Made by a program: the position numbers and the translations under genes
Assembly (NCBI RefSeq): GCF_900129465.1
Contig: NZ_FSRA01000001.1
Span: forward strand, 3,784,482 to 3,848,481
Length of the DNA: 64,000 nt
Origin: Chitinophaga niabensis
GTDB taxonomy: Bacteria > Bacteroidota > Bacteroidia > Chitinophagales > Chitinophagaceae
Direction: 5' to 3'
Shown here: positions 34,788 through 44,149 of the stretch, piece by piece
How the letters are laid out: the number at the start of each line of letters is the position of its first letter
How positions within the stretch are numbered: position 1 is the stretch's first letter
The notes under the pieces: model-generated
Database searches by the model: none
Seen by the model: only the letters and a program-made list of their open reading frames with translations
What the model was told of the DNA's origin: nothing

Positions 34788-36206
34788 CTATTTCAACAAA
34801 TGAGGTCTTTCCTTATACACCTTCCAGATGAATTCCCCGAAGATGGTGTTGGCCCATGCAAACCAGGAGCGGCTGAACTTAGCCGGATCATCCTTGTCGA
34901 ATGATTCATGCATAAAGCCTTTGCCTGCGTGGCATTGCTGTAATGTCTGCAGGCATTGTTTGATCTCAGCTTCGTTGTTACTGGTCAGGCCCTGGATCAC
35001 TAAACTGATCGGCCAGATCTTATTCAGGCCCGTATGCGGACTACCAATTCCCTTCCCGGCTTTTCCTGAGAAAAAGAAGGGGTTTTCTGAAGAGAGGATC
35101 ATTTTCCGTGTATTGATATAAACCGGATCATTCGGTTTTATTGCACCCAGGTAAGGCAGTGCAAGGAGGCTGGGCACATTCGCATCGTCCATGAGGTTGA
35201 AGCTGCCGAAACCGTTCACTTCAAAAGCATATACTTTGCCGAACTGCGGATGTGTAACGATGGCATATTTCTGCAGCGCATTTTCCACTTCTGTAGCCAG
35301 CGTACGGCAGGCATTGGCCAGGTTGGCATCTTTATGGAAAGCCAGCACCATTTCTGCTGCCTGTCTTAAACTCACCACAGCAAAGAAGTTGGAAGGAACA
35401 AGGAAGGGCCAGATAGTAGCGTCGTCACTAGGGCGGAAAACAGAACAGATCAGCCCTACGGGTTTAACGGGATAACCGTAACCACCTAAGGGTACACCAT
35501 CTGTTGCCCAGGAAGTGGTCCGCTGGAAATGATAAGGACCGGGACCATCCTTGCGTTGCTGCTCCTTAAATGTTTTCAGCGTCAGCTCTATGGATTGCTT
35601 CCAGGTGGCATCAAAGGGAGAAGCATCTCCTGTTATTTTCCAATACTGGTAAGCCAGGCGGATAGGATAACACAAGGAATCTATTTCCCATTTACGCTCA
35701 TGGATACCAGGCTTCATATCTGTGAGGTCACTCTTCCATTCCCCCTGTTTTGTTTCATCTCCATAGAACGCATTGGCGTAAGGGTCTTTCAGCACACATT
35801 TCACCTGGTGGTTGATCACCCCGGCAATAAGGTGGCGCAGCTGCTCATCTTCTTTTACCAGGGGAAGATAGGGAGATACCTGTGCGGTACTGTCCCTCAG
35901 CCACATGGCATCAATATCCCCGGTGATCACGTAAGTGTCCGGGCGGCCATCTTTCATTTTATATTCTACTGTAGTGTCCAGCGTATTAGGGAAGCAATTC
36001 TCAAAAAGCCAGGATAGTTCAGCGTTGGTACTTTTGCTTTTTACAGCAGCTATCGCCTTCTCCACAGCTTCACTGCGGAACTTACGCTGTGCTGCGGGGA
36101 TGCGTACAACGGGGAATTCTTTCTGGCCGGCCCAGGAAAGTGCAGGGCGTAAAATAACGGCGGATGATAATAACGCGGATTGACGTAGGAACTTTCTTCT
36201 GCTCAT
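34788..36206 (-). CDS. GH125 exo-alpha-1,6-mannosidase-type protein
   Basis: 472 residues. A Tat-type signal (MSRRKFLRQSALLSSAVILR) indicates folded export. The remainder is the GH125 metal-independent alpha-mannosidase fold: YVITGDIDAMWLRDSTAQVS (acid region), RTTSWATDGVPLGGYGYPVK, GIGSPHTGLNKIWPISLVIQ and FMHESFDKDDPAKFSRSWFA. It should remove alpha-1,6-linked mannose. It lies downstream of the sialic acid genes but behind a terminator, so it seems to be a separate unit that could act on the same sialylated N-glycans. Confidence 0.9.
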   Translation of the reverse strand: MSRRKFLRQSALLSSAVILRPALSWAGQKEFPVVRIPAAQRKFRSEAVEKAIAAVKSKSTNAELSWLFENCFPNTLDTTVEYKMKDGRPDTYVITGDIDAMWLRDSTAQVSPYLPLVKEDEQLRHLIAGVINHQVKCVLKDPYANAFYGDETKQGEWKSDLTDMKPGIHERKWEIDSLCYPIRLAYQYWKITGDASPFDATWKQSIELTLKTFKEQQRKDGPGPYHFQRTTSWATDGVPLGGYGYPVKPVGLICSVFRPSDDATIWPFLVPSNFFAVVSLRQAAEMVLAFHKDANLANACRTLATEVENALQKYAIVTHPQFGKVYAFEVNGFGSFNLMDDANVPSLLALPYLGAIKPNDPVYINTRKMILSSENPFFFSGKAGKGIGSPHTGLNKIWPISLVIQGLTSNNEAEIKQCLQTLQQCHAGKGFMHESFDKDDPAKFSRSWFAWANTIFGEFIWKVYKERPHLLK

Positions 36207-36276
36207 ATTTTATGTTTGATCCTGAAAAATAGGAACTTCTTTGCCAATGGAGGCTGCTAAAATATTGCTAACGAGC

Positions 36277-36307
36277 AAAAAAAAACCGGTCTATGGAAAT
36301 AGACCGG
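36277..36307 (-). terminator. Terminator of the susC-nanM operon
   Basis: On the minus strand CCGGTCTA - TTTCCA - TAGACCGG then nine T residues, 57 nt after the nanM-like stop. Confidence 0.92.
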
Positions 36308-36363
36308 CCGTCATTACAGTGAACTTGAACAATTTGTTCAACTATTTTTCTATGGTACCACCG

Positions 36364-37404
36364 TTATTTTTTTTGTACGCCGATCAGGACCTTTCTGCTG
36401 CGTACAGCAGGCCTGGCTTCGCCAACCGGTAGCACCACTTTATTATTCCATATCACCAAAGGGGTAGTAACAGGTGCATATACATTCTCTGCTTTAACAT
36501 CACCTGCTACAGACCATGTGTCTTTAACGGTGTTATAACGAAGTACTTCCCTGTTAAAGCCGGGATGTGCATCTTTGAGTTCCGTAACGCGTGCAGCATT
36601 TGCACCATCATCTCCGCCAAACAGCAAGAGATCCGCCTGCCCATCATTGTAGGCAGGTGTAGGTGCGGCGGCCAGTACAGCAGGGAGGTCTGCGATCTGC
36701 TTCCATCCTGTACCGGGTTGATATACCCAGCTATCCTTTAAATATTTCCGTTGTAAAGCGCTATCAAGATATACGCCGCCGAAAACATAGAACTTACCTT
36801 TCTCCGTACCTGCTATAGCCAGCATGCGTGGCAGGCCCGGTAAGGGTTCCAGTACTTTCCATTGTTGGGCAGGCGCATTGAGGTCCAGGCTCCAGCATTG
36901 CTGTGTTGCCCTGCCGGTGGGCGATGCAATCCCTCCGGCGATGTAAATGGTTTCGTTGATCAGTACACCGCATGCATTGATCACCGGGCCAGGCATAGGA
37001 GGTAAAGCAGTGATAGTTACTTTCCCCTTTTTATAACTGATAATGAAGGCATCCGCATAATTCATTTTGGCATCTCCCCCACCCAGGCATACTAATCCTT
37101 TCTTACTGCTGAGCGCAACACCATATCCTAATGGACGTGGTAATCTGCCTGCCTGTTTCCATTTCCCGTTTTCTTTTTCCAATACCCAGATAGTATCATA
37201 CCAGGTTTTAACACCGCCATCCCAGGGTCTTTTATTGCCGGGGAAATTGGTGCCTCCTGCTATGATCAGGGCGCCGTTGCTTACACCGGCATAAGCTCCT
37301 GCCAAACCATCTGCCACCGGCAGCTGCGTAGCCTCTTTCCAGTTAAACTGTGCTTTGGTTTGTATGGTTAGCAGGCATATTATAAATGCCAGTAGTCCTC
37401 TCAT
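36364..37404 (-). CDS. nanM: NanM-like kelch protein (cyclically permuted mutarotase family)
   Basis: 346 residues. Signal peptide MRGLLAFIICLLTIQTKAQ. Kelch repeats are visible: GALIIAGGTNFPGNKRPWDG, LVCLGGGDAKMNYADAFIIS, IYIAGGIASPTGRATQQCWS, FYVFGGVYLDSALQRKYLKD, DLLLFGGDDGANAARVTELK. NanM-type enzymes interconvert sialic acid anomers in the periplasm so that released Neu5Ac can be taken up. Its ATG overlaps the nanA stop by 4 nt. The exact enzymatic activity is inferred from family and context. Confidence 0.82.
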   Translation of the reverse strand: MRGLLAFIICLLTIQTKAQFNWKEATQLPVADGLAGAYAGVSNGALIIAGGTNFPGNKRPWDGGVKTWYDTIWVLEKENGKWKQAGRLPRPLGYGVALSSKKGLVCLGGGDAKMNYADAFIISYKKGKVTITALPPMPGPVINACGVLINETIYIAGGIASPTGRATQQCWSLDLNAPAQQWKVLEPLPGLPRMLAIAGTEKGKFYVFGGVYLDSALQRKYLKDSWVYQPGTGWKQIADLPAVLAAAPTPAYNDGQADLLLFGGDDGANAARVTELKDAHPGFNREVLRYNTVKDTWSVAGDVKAENVYAPVTTPLVIWNNKVVLPVGEARPAVRSRKVLIGVQKK

Positions 37405-38330
37405 TTAAGTTCTTTAAGTTTCTTTGCGGGCGCCTTTTCAAAGAAAGACAATGCAGACAGTTGTTCATGGAACTTATCATACGCCGCCGCATCTAATGTT
37501 GTCAATGGAAGCCGGCATGGGCCAAGGTTCCAGCCTAACATATGCATGATCGCCTTTTGCCCGGGTATGGGCGGATATTTCACCAGTATGCGGATCACTT
37601 CTACCATATAAGCATGCGAAACCTGCGCTTTGGCAATATCTCCATTGCGGAATGCTGCTATTGTTTGCAGGTAAAGTGGTGCGGCAAAAGTATATGTGCT
37701 GCCGATAGCTCCCTGCGCACCAATTGCCAATGCAGGCAATAACATTTCATCCAGCCCGTACAGGATATCAAACTTCCCGTTCTCAAAGTTCAGGCAGGCC
37801 TGGTATTCATGTAAGGTAGTGGCGGTGTATTTGATGCCTGCCAGGTTAGGAATGACAGGCCCTGCTATTTTCAGGAATTCGATCATATCCATGCCCACAC
37901 CGGTAAGATGCGGGATGTGATAATAGTAGAAAGGTAATTGCGGCGCTGCGGATGCAATCTCTGCCATACTATCTGACAGGTTTTGAACATTAACAGGCTT
38001 GAAATAAAACGCTGCTACCGCTGAAATAGCATCTGCTCCTATCTCCTGTGCATGTGCCGCCAATGCCCTTGCTTCTGCAATACTACTATGCCCTACGTGA
38101 ACGAAGATCAGCAATCTCTTCTGTGCCGCTTTTACAAATGATTCCGCTACGGCCATCCGTTCTGTGGTGGTCATATTGGGGCCTTCGCCATTACTGCCGC
38201 ATACAAATACTCCTGTTAAACCATCTGCTACCAGTTTATCCACAAGGGGCTGGATGAGGGCATGGTTTACAGATCCGTTTTCATGCATGGGTGTAAATGC
38301 CGCAGCAATTAATCCTTTTACCTTTTCCAT
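37401..38330 (-). CDS. nanA: N-acetylneuraminate lyase / DHDPS family
   Basis: 309 residues, TIM barrel. VFVCGSNGEGPNMTTTER (about 41) is the substrate-carboxylate loop; FYYYHIP supplies Tyr137; AGIKYTATTLHEY supplies the Schiff-base Lys167. Neu5Ac lyase yields N-acetylmannosamine and pyruvate. Family membership is certain; the choice of Neu5Ac lyase over other members rests on the YYYHIP motif and the neighbouring NanM, SusC and SusD genes. No N-acetylmannosamine epimerase or kinase is seen nearby. Confidence 0.85.
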   Translation of the reverse strand: MEKVKGLIAAAFTPMHENGSVNHALIQPLVDKLVADGLTGVFVCGSNGEGPNMTTTERMAVAESFVKAAQKRLLIFVHVGHSSIAEARALAAHAQEIGADAISAVAAFYFKPVNVQNLSDSMAEIASAAPQLPFYYYHIPHLTGVGMDMIEFLKIAGPVIPNLAGIKYTATTLHEYQACLNFENGKFDILYGLDEMLLPALAIGAQGAIGSTYTFAAPLYLQTIAAFRNGDIAKAQVSHAYMVEVIRILVKYPPIPGQKAIMHMLGWNLGPCRLPLTTLDAAAYDKFHEQLSALSFFEKAPAKKLKELK

Positions 38331-38338
38331 GTTACAGT

Positions 38339-39832
38339 TTATTGATAACCTTCTGTTTGTTTGATCAGGTTGTTGTTAGCCATTACGGTTGTGTTCAATG
38401 GCCAGAACAATGGCGTTGTTTTACCAACCAGGTTGGGTACAACTGTATAGACATTGATGGTGCCACCTTTATGGAACCTCACCAGGTCGTACCAACGTTT
38501 TTGTTCAAAGAAAAGCTCACGACCTCTTTCGTTCAATATCTCTTTCTCTACGGTAGCTTTATCTGTTGCACCTGTATAATCTCCGTTGCCTGTACGCACC
38601 CGCACTTTATTAATGTATCCGATGGCCAGCCCTGTCTGATCCAACGCTGCATAGGCTTCTGCTTTCAGCAGGAAGATGTCTGCCAGGCGGTACATGATCA
38701 CATCGTTATCTGCTACACGGTCGTCTGTATATTTCGTACCGGGGAATTTGGTGATCCAGGATATCTTAGGGCCACTCGCCTGCCGTTCCGTTACCCAGGT
38801 ATAAGGTTTCCGCTTGTCTGCCGGATACTGGTTGAACAGGGCTCTCGACTGAAGGCTGATCTGGTAGGCACCCAACCCGTTGGCGGTGGTGTTGCAATAA
38901 GGGAGGCTATCCAGGTTGAGCGCTCCCTGCACACCTGTAAGGTAAGGTAATGCATTTATTACATAATGGCCTGCATTGGGTACCACACTGCTGCCGGTAA
39001 CCGGCTCGTCCCGCTGGTAATAGGCTGCCAGTAAAACTTCCGGATTGGTAGCGGCACGTAAGCCCACTACATTTTTGAAATCGAGGTTTAAACTAGCCCC
39101 TGTTTTTTCCACTTCATCAATTGCGGCGATCGCAGCATTCAGGTCAGCTGCGCCACCACCCAGCACTTTAGCGCTCCATAATTTCACATCTGCTTTCATG
39201 GCCTGTGCAGAACCATAGGCAAAACGGTATTTTGAAGGGAAGGATGTAGCTGCAAAATTGCTTATAGACTTGTAAATGGTAATAGCCGTGTCCAGGTCTG
39301 CATTGATCTGCTTCATCACATCCGTTGCCGGTGAACGCGCCAGCAGAGGCACATTTTCATCCACTACAGCGGTCAGCATCAAAGGAGCGTCTCCTATAAC
39401 GCGGGTGAGATGGAAATAGAAATATGCACGCAGGCAATAGGTTTCTGCAATGATCCTTTTGCGGGTATCAGGATTGGAAGAAAATTCAAAAGGTTTGATC
39501 TTTTCTAACAACAGGTTGCAATGACCGATGGCTTTGTACCAATCGTTATAATTAATAGCGCCGTTAGTAGGGGTGATGATCTGCGTCCATGCTACACCAA
39601 AGCGGGAGTTTAAGGCGGAGATCAGTTCATCTCCGCGCTCAGTGCCATAGGTTATGTTATTGGCGAAGAACCGCATAAAACCATATATGCCGGTTACATA
39701 AGGATCAAAATCACTTTCGTTCTGGAAATAGGTTTCCTCCGTAATGCTGGATTGCGGCGTTATTTCCAGGAGTTTCTTACATCCGGTCAATCCCACTACA
39801 ACTATCAAACTAAACAGGAATATCTTTTTCAT
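38339..39832 (-). CDS. SusD/RagB family outer-membrane lipoprotein
   Basis: 497 residues. Lipoprotein signal MKKIFLFSLIVVVGLTGCKK (Cys18), then the SusD TPR-like fold: LEITPQSSITEETYFQNESD at the start and FLLKAEAYAALDQTGLAIGY with VRTGNGDYTG near the C-terminus, ending in the typical GRELFFEQKRWYDLVRF. It is the surface glycan-binding lid of the adjacent SusC, here probably specific for sialic acid or sialylated glycans. It begins 18 nt after susC and is 8 nt before nanA. Confidence 0.93.
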   Translation of the reverse strand: MKKIFLFSLIVVVGLTGCKKLLEITPQSSITEETYFQNESDFDPYVTGIYGFMRFFANNITYGTERGDELISALNSRFGVAWTQIITPTNGAINYNDWYKAIGHCNLLLEKIKPFEFSSNPDTRKRIIAETYCLRAYFYFHLTRVIGDAPLMLTAVVDENVPLLARSPATDVMKQINADLDTAITIYKSISNFAATSFPSKYRFAYGSAQAMKADVKLWSAKVLGGGAADLNAAIAAIDEVEKTGASLNLDFKNVVGLRAATNPEVLLAAYYQRDEPVTGSSVVPNAGHYVINALPYLTGVQGALNLDSLPYCNTTANGLGAYQISLQSRALFNQYPADKRKPYTWVTERQASGPKISWITKFPGTKYTDDRVADNDVIMYRLADIFLLKAEAYAALDQTGLAIGYINKVRVRTGNGDYTGATDKATVEKEILNERGRELFFEQKRWYDLVRFHKGGTINVYTVVPNLVGKTTPLFWPLNTTVMANNNLIKQTEGYQ

Positions 39833-39850
39833 GACTGAATTTTTTAGTAC

Positions 39851-42800
39851 TTAAAACTTAACCGTTGCACCCAATGAGAATTGTCTTGGGCGGGGATATC
39901 CTATCGCATCAAAACCTGTATAGGATTCAGGATTGATACCTTCATATTTGGTGAGGTATCCCAGGTTGTACACACTGGCAAAAACGTTCATGCCGGTGGA
40001 GCGGATCTTTTTCATGATGTTACGCGGTATATCATAAGAGAGGGTGATCTCACGGAAGGCCAGGAAATCTCCTTTCTCATACATCACAGATACATCAGAG
40101 GAATAACTGTTATTCACACCCAGTGTGGCGCCACGCAGATAGTTCCGTTGACCGAAATCGAAATCTGCAAAAGAGAACCGTGCGTATTTCTTACCCACGT
40201 CCCCTGATTTTTGCCAGATGTCCGGCCCCAGCGCCTGTTCGGGAGCACCTTCGTTAAAGGCTCTACCCTGGCCTAAGGAGCGGGCCAATGCACCATTGGT
40301 GATCATATGGCCCATAGCATAGTCCATCGCTACTCTTAACGTAATGCCTTTATAGGAAAATGTATTCTGCCATCCACCTATTTTATCAGGTGTACGGTAT
40401 CCCATAAACACCTGGTCTTTGGTATCGATCACACCATCGTTGTTCACATCATTAAAAATGAAATCACCTGCGCGTTTTCCAACGGCGATACCGGATGCGG
40501 AAGCCAGGTTATCTTTCTTCGTGGCATTCCATGCAGCTGCTTCAGCATCTGTGGAGAACACACCTAACACCTGGTAAGCATACAGGGAAAAAGGTCTTTC
40601 ACCTTCAGCAAGGCCACCTGCTTCCACGAGGGATTTAGTAGCAGGGTTCCATACCACATCCCCGCCCTGGCGGTTCTTAGGTCTTCCATTGGCAGGCAGT
40701 GCTTTGATCATTTGTTTATTGTAGGCAAATGAGAAGTTGGTGTTCCAGATGAAATCCTTCACCTGTAATACTGTACCGCCAAGCTCAATCTCTATACCGG
40801 TATTCTGTAAGGTTCCGTTATTGTAATAGATAGAAGCAAATGGTGCTTCAGAAGGCAATGGTTTTGCCGCCAGCCTGTCCTTTGTAAGTTTGTTATACCA
40901 ATCCACCGTAAGGTTGATGCGGTTATTGAGGAAACCCGCTTCAATCGCTACGTCCATAGCCTCTGTGCCTTCCCATTTCAGGTTGGGGTTGCTGAGGTTA
41001 GCCCTCAATATACCGGAACCCTGGCCATAAGAGTAAGCGTTGTACCCGCCGTAAGTATCTACTACCCGCAGGTCGCTGGCGCCTACCCATCCATAGCTGC
41101 CCCTGAGCTTGAGGTTGCTGATGGGTTTTACATGCCAGAAACGTTCTTTATGGATATTCCATCCGGCAGAGAAAGAAGGGAAATAAGCGTATTTATTTTC
41201 CGGAGCAAAATTGGAGAACCCGTCGTAACGCAGGGAAGCGCTGAAGAGGTACTTTGCTTCGTAATCATAGTTCAACTGCCCGAACAAACTGGCCGATTTG
41301 GATTCTCCCAGCGAAGTGCCAAAGTAGTCAGGTATTATGTTTGACGTAGGAACACCACCAATCACGGAGGTAGGGGGTTCATTGATCGTATAGATATAGT
41401 CGTTGGTAGCTCTTTGCGAGCTGATGTTGATATTGCTGTTGGTATTCCTGGTATAGTTAAACCCGCCCAGTACCGTAAAGTTGTGTTTCTTGTTCAGATC
41501 GAAGTCATACTGTAACACCTGGTCTACCATTAACTGGCGGCTGTTATTGGTCGCTTCGTTCTTTTGCCTTTGGTAAGTAGGCTGAATTTCATCAGCAGGC
41601 GTGGCCTTCCGCATGAACATATAGCGATAATCTGAAATGAAGTAAGAGACAGAAGGCCTGAAGTGCAGTCCGGGCAGGATGGTCCAGTCTCCTGCCAGCC
41701 TTGTTACCACACGTTCTGTAGAAGTCCTGGTATCGTCGTATTTCACAGTATGCAACCTGTTACGGGCGGACCATAATTCACCCAGTGCAGGATTACCATC
41801 ATCCTTATAAATGCGGATCAACGGCGTGATGCGCGTGCCCCTGGTGAGATCGTTCGTGAAGTTATCCACGTAGTTGGGTAAAACATTCTGATAGTTCAGC
41901 ATCGCATCCACTTTGAAATTGTTGCTGGCCTGGAAGCTGAAGTTACCGAGGGCATCGTAACGTTTGTAGTTAGTACCAATAAAGGTTCCCTGCTGATCTG
42001 TATAGCCCAGTGAAATGTTATAATTTGCCTTCTCGGAACCACCGTCTACAGATACGTTTGTATTGCTGGACAGGCCGGTTTTCCAGATAAGGTTTTCGTA
42101 GTTGTTATCTGCATATAACAATTTGGTACCGGGATTGATAGGGTCGTCCATGGTCATATAACCATGCGCCAGCAGATTATCTACATAGGCCTGGCCTTCT
42201 ATGGCCACAATATTATCATACAGTGCCGTAAGGTTTACATTCTTTCCATACTGGCCTTTAGCGGTATACACACGTGTACCTGCGGAGAAGCCACCATTGT
42301 TCAGCAGGTTGTTCTTATCGATCAGGTCCGCCGTATTCCGAACGGTGGTACGGGCCAGTTTCAGATAGTCTGTTGCACTGAGGTATTTATAATCACGTGG
42401 CTGGGTTTCCCAGGTAGTGCGGTGATTAACGGCCAGGTTCATTTTACTGTTGTTCTTTCCGCCTTTTGTTTTGATCACGATAACGCCGTTAGCGCCGCGT
42501 GCGCCGTAGATAGCGGTAGAGGCCGCATCCTTCATCACCTGTATGGATTCAATGTTATCAGGGTTCACGTCACTCATGGAACGGAACACACCATCGATCA
42601 CCACAAGCGGGCTTCCGCCATCAGTATTCACCACATTTCCGCCGCTGGTACCGATACCTGTTCCATACACGTTCAGCTTGGTACTACCACGAATGATGAT
42701 ATTATTCGCACCTTCGCCAGGCTGGCCGGAAGAAATAGGAATGGACATACCGGCGATCTTTCCCTGCATAGCCTGTATGGGATTGGGATTGGGGGAATGT

Positions 42801-43207
42801 TTGAGCTCTTCCACATCCAGTTTGGAAATAGCTGCAGTAGCTTTGGTACGGGATTGCTGCATATACCCTACGATCACCACATCTTCCAGTGTTGTGTTCG
42901 CTGAGCTGAGGGAAACATTCAGGCTGGTACGCCCGCCTACGCTCAGTTCCTTGTTGTGGTAACCGAGGTAAGAGAAGATCAGGATCCCATCTGCCGGAAC
43001 ATTGATGGAATAACTACCATCCGCACCTGTGAAAGTTCCGCGTGTACTGCCTTTCAGCTGTACGCTGGCCCTTTCAATGGGCACACCGGTAGAGTCAGTG
43101 ACCTTACCACTAACTACAGACTGCGCCAGTGCAGCGAAAGCCGGCAACAGTAACATAGATACAAAGAATAGAATTCTCCGCCCGGAGATAAAGAGAGATA
43201 ATTTCAT
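39851..43207 (-). CDS. SusC/RagA family TonB-dependent transporter
   Basis: 1118 residues. A signal peptide ending AALAQ, a carboxypeptidase-like regulatory domain (about 30-110, GKVTDSTGVPIERASVQLKG), the plug with GANNIIIRGSTK and the SusC signature DAASTAIYGARGANGVIVIK (about 245), and a 22-strand barrel ending PRPRQFSLGATVKF. It imports the bound glycan across the outer membrane with TonB energy. First structural gene of the sialic acid operon; a FadR-type palindrome overlaps its transcription start. Confidence 0.95.
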   Translation of the reverse strand: MKLSLFISGRRILFFVSMLLLPAFAALAQSVVSGKVTDSTGVPIERASVQLKGSTRGTFTGADGSYSINVPADGILIFSYLGYHNKELSVGGRTSLNVSLSSANTTLEDVVIVGYMQQSRTKATAAISKLDVEELKHSPNPNPIQAMQGKIAGMSIPISSGQPGEGANNIIIRGSTKLNVYGTGIGTSGGNVVNTDGGSPLVVIDGVFRSMSDVNPDNIESIQVMKDAASTAIYGARGANGVIVIKTKGGKNNSKMNLAVNHRTTWETQPRDYKYLSATDYLKLARTTVRNTADLIDKNNLLNNGGFSAGTRVYTAKGQYGKNVNLTALYDNIVAIEGQAYVDNLLAHGYMTMDDPINPGTKLLYADNNYENLIWKTGLSSNTNVSVDGGSEKANYNISLGYTDQQGTFIGTNYKRYDALGNFSFQASNNFKVDAMLNYQNVLPNYVDNFTNDLTRGTRITPLIRIYKDDGNPALGELWSARNRLHTVKYDDTRTSTERVVTRLAGDWTILPGLHFRPSVSYFISDYRYMFMRKATPADEIQPTYQRQKNEATNNSRQLMVDQVLQYDFDLNKKHNFTVLGGFNYTRNTNSNINISSQRATNDYIYTINEPPTSVIGGVPTSNIIPDYFGTSLGESKSASLFGQLNYDYEAKYLFSASLRYDGFSNFAPENKYAYFPSFSAGWNIHKERFWHVKPISNLKLRGSYGWVGASDLRVVDTYGGYNAYSYGQGSGILRANLSNPNLKWEGTEAMDVAIEAGFLNNRINLTVDWYNKLTKDRLAAKPLPSEAPFASIYYNNGTLQNTGIEIELGGTVLQVKDFIWNTNFSFAYNKQMIKALPANGRPKNRQGGDVVWNPATKSLVEAGGLAEGERPFSLYAYQVLGVFSTDAEAAAWNATKKDNLASASGIAVGKRAGDFIFNDVNNDGVIDTKDQVFMGYRTPDKIGGWQNTFSYKGITLRVAMDYAMGHMITNGALARSLGQGRAFNEGAPEQALGPDIWQKSGDVGKKYARFSFADFDFGQRNYLRGATLGVNNSYSSDVSVMYEKGDFLAFREITLSYDIPRNIMKKIRSTGMNVFASVYNLGYLTKYEGINPESYTGFDAIGYPRPRQFSLGATVKF

Positions 43208-43255
43208 AACGGATCACTGTTTAGACAGAGATGGAATTTGACATCAAGCTATGTA

Positions 43256-43272
43256 GATATGTACTACATATC
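43256..43272. promoter_or_regulatory. FadR-type operator at the susC promoter
   Basis: GATATGTA-C-TACATATC is a perfect 17-bp palindrome and fits the FadR-subfamily consensus TnGTnnnACnA. It abuts the -7 box (43272-43279) and should cover the start of transcription, so binding would repress. Confidence 0.7.
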
Positions 43273-43304
43273 AAATGTAAAATAAAAAGACACAATCAAC
43301 CAAA
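43272..43304 (-). promoter_or_regulatory. Promoter of the susC operon
   Basis: On the minus strand TTTG (43301-43304) is followed after 21 nt by TACATTTG (43272-43279), which matches TAnnTTTG. The leader is about 65 nt. Confidence 0.7.
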
Positions 43305-43360
43305 TTAATTTTTGGCGAGAGAATTTACCAGGCAGGAAAAATTTCGTCCCTGCCAGGAAT

Positions 43361-43396
43361 AAAAAAAGGGAACTGCTTTGCGGCAGTTCCCTTTCA
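43361..43396 (-). terminator. Terminator of the gntR gene
   Basis: On the minus strand AAAGGGAACTGC - CGCAAA - GCAGTTCCCTTT and a T-run, 15 nt after the regulator stop. It insulates the regulator from susC. A second small inverted repeat (GGCAGG/CCTGCC, about 43332-43354) lies beside it. Confidence 0.92.
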
Positions 43397-43410
43397 AGAT
43401 GTTGCTTGCT

Positions 43411-44103
43411 TTATTTCAGGCGGTCGAAGTGTGGTTTGAGGTGTTCCAGCATACCGGCCCGGAATTCTTCCTTGGTCCCGTCTTTCAGGATGTTCACCAG
43501 GTCTATGTGGGATACGGTACCGATCTTGGGTACTTTTTCCAGGCTGATCACATAACCGAAAATAGGGAGGAGCATATTCTGGAAACGGGTGAGCGTATCG
43601 TTGCCCGTCATCTGGTAGATCTTTCCGTGGAAAGCTACTTCATTGCTGATGCGGAAGGCCTGTCCTTTCCCTTTGGGTTCCTGGCTTTTGGCGATGGCTT
43701 CCAGTTCCTTCAGGTCCTTTTTGGTTTTGCGGAGATAGAGAATGTCTGCCAGTCCCATTTCCAGGGTAAGCCTTAGTTCAAAGATATCCTGCAGGGTACT
43801 GTCGTCTATGATCAAAGGGTCCAATACTCTTTCGAAAGAACCAAGTATATCAGGGCGTGAAAGTATCATGCCTCTTCTTTTCTTCGTTTCCACCATACCT
43901 AACATACGGAGGCGGCTTAATGCTTCTCTCACTACGTTGCGGCTCACGCCTAATGCTTCTGCCAGTTCCAGTTCTGAAGGAAGTGCATCCCCGGGTTTAA
44001 AGGATTTCTTTTTTAAATAATCTCGCAGCTCTTTCTCGACAATATCTGCCATCGTGTTCTGAGCAATGGGGACAAGATCTTTGATCAGATCAATTTTAGC
44101 CAT
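43411..44103 (-). CDS. FadR-type GntR family regulator (candidate NanR)
   Basis: 230 residues. Winged helix about 20-85 (KPGDALPSELELAEALGVSR then NVVREALSRLRMLGMVETKK), followed by an all-helical FCD domain (about 100-225) with ELRLTLEMGLADILYLRK, EVAFHGKIYQMTGN and a late histidine (GMLEHLKPHF), the positions that bind a metal in many members. Location upstream of the sialic-acid genes and FadR-type palindromes at both promoters suggest a repressor relieved by sialic acid or a breakdown product. Confidence 0.9.
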   Translation of the reverse strand: MAKIDLIKDLVPIAQNTMADIVEKELRDYLKKKSFKPGDALPSELELAEALGVSRNVVREALSRLRMLGMVETKKRRGMILSRPDILGSFERVLDPLIIDDSTLQDIFELRLTLEMGLADILYLRKTKKDLKELEAIAKSQEPKGKGQAFRISNEVAFHGKIYQMTGNDTLTRFQNMLLPIFGYVISLEKVPKIGTVSHIDLVNILKDGTKEEFRAGMLEHLKPHFDRLK

Positions 44104-44126
44104 ACGGGTAGGTTAATTTTTGTATA

Positions 44127-44139
44127 AATGTAGTACATT
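44127..44139. promoter_or_regulatory. FadR-type operator at the gntR promoter
   Basis: AATGTA-G-TACATT is a perfect 13-bp palindrome sharing ATGTA-TACAT with the site before susC. It overlaps the -7-like box TACATTTA (minus strand, 44125-44132), so autorepression is likely. Confidence 0.65.
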
Positions 44140-44149
44140 ATAAATAATC

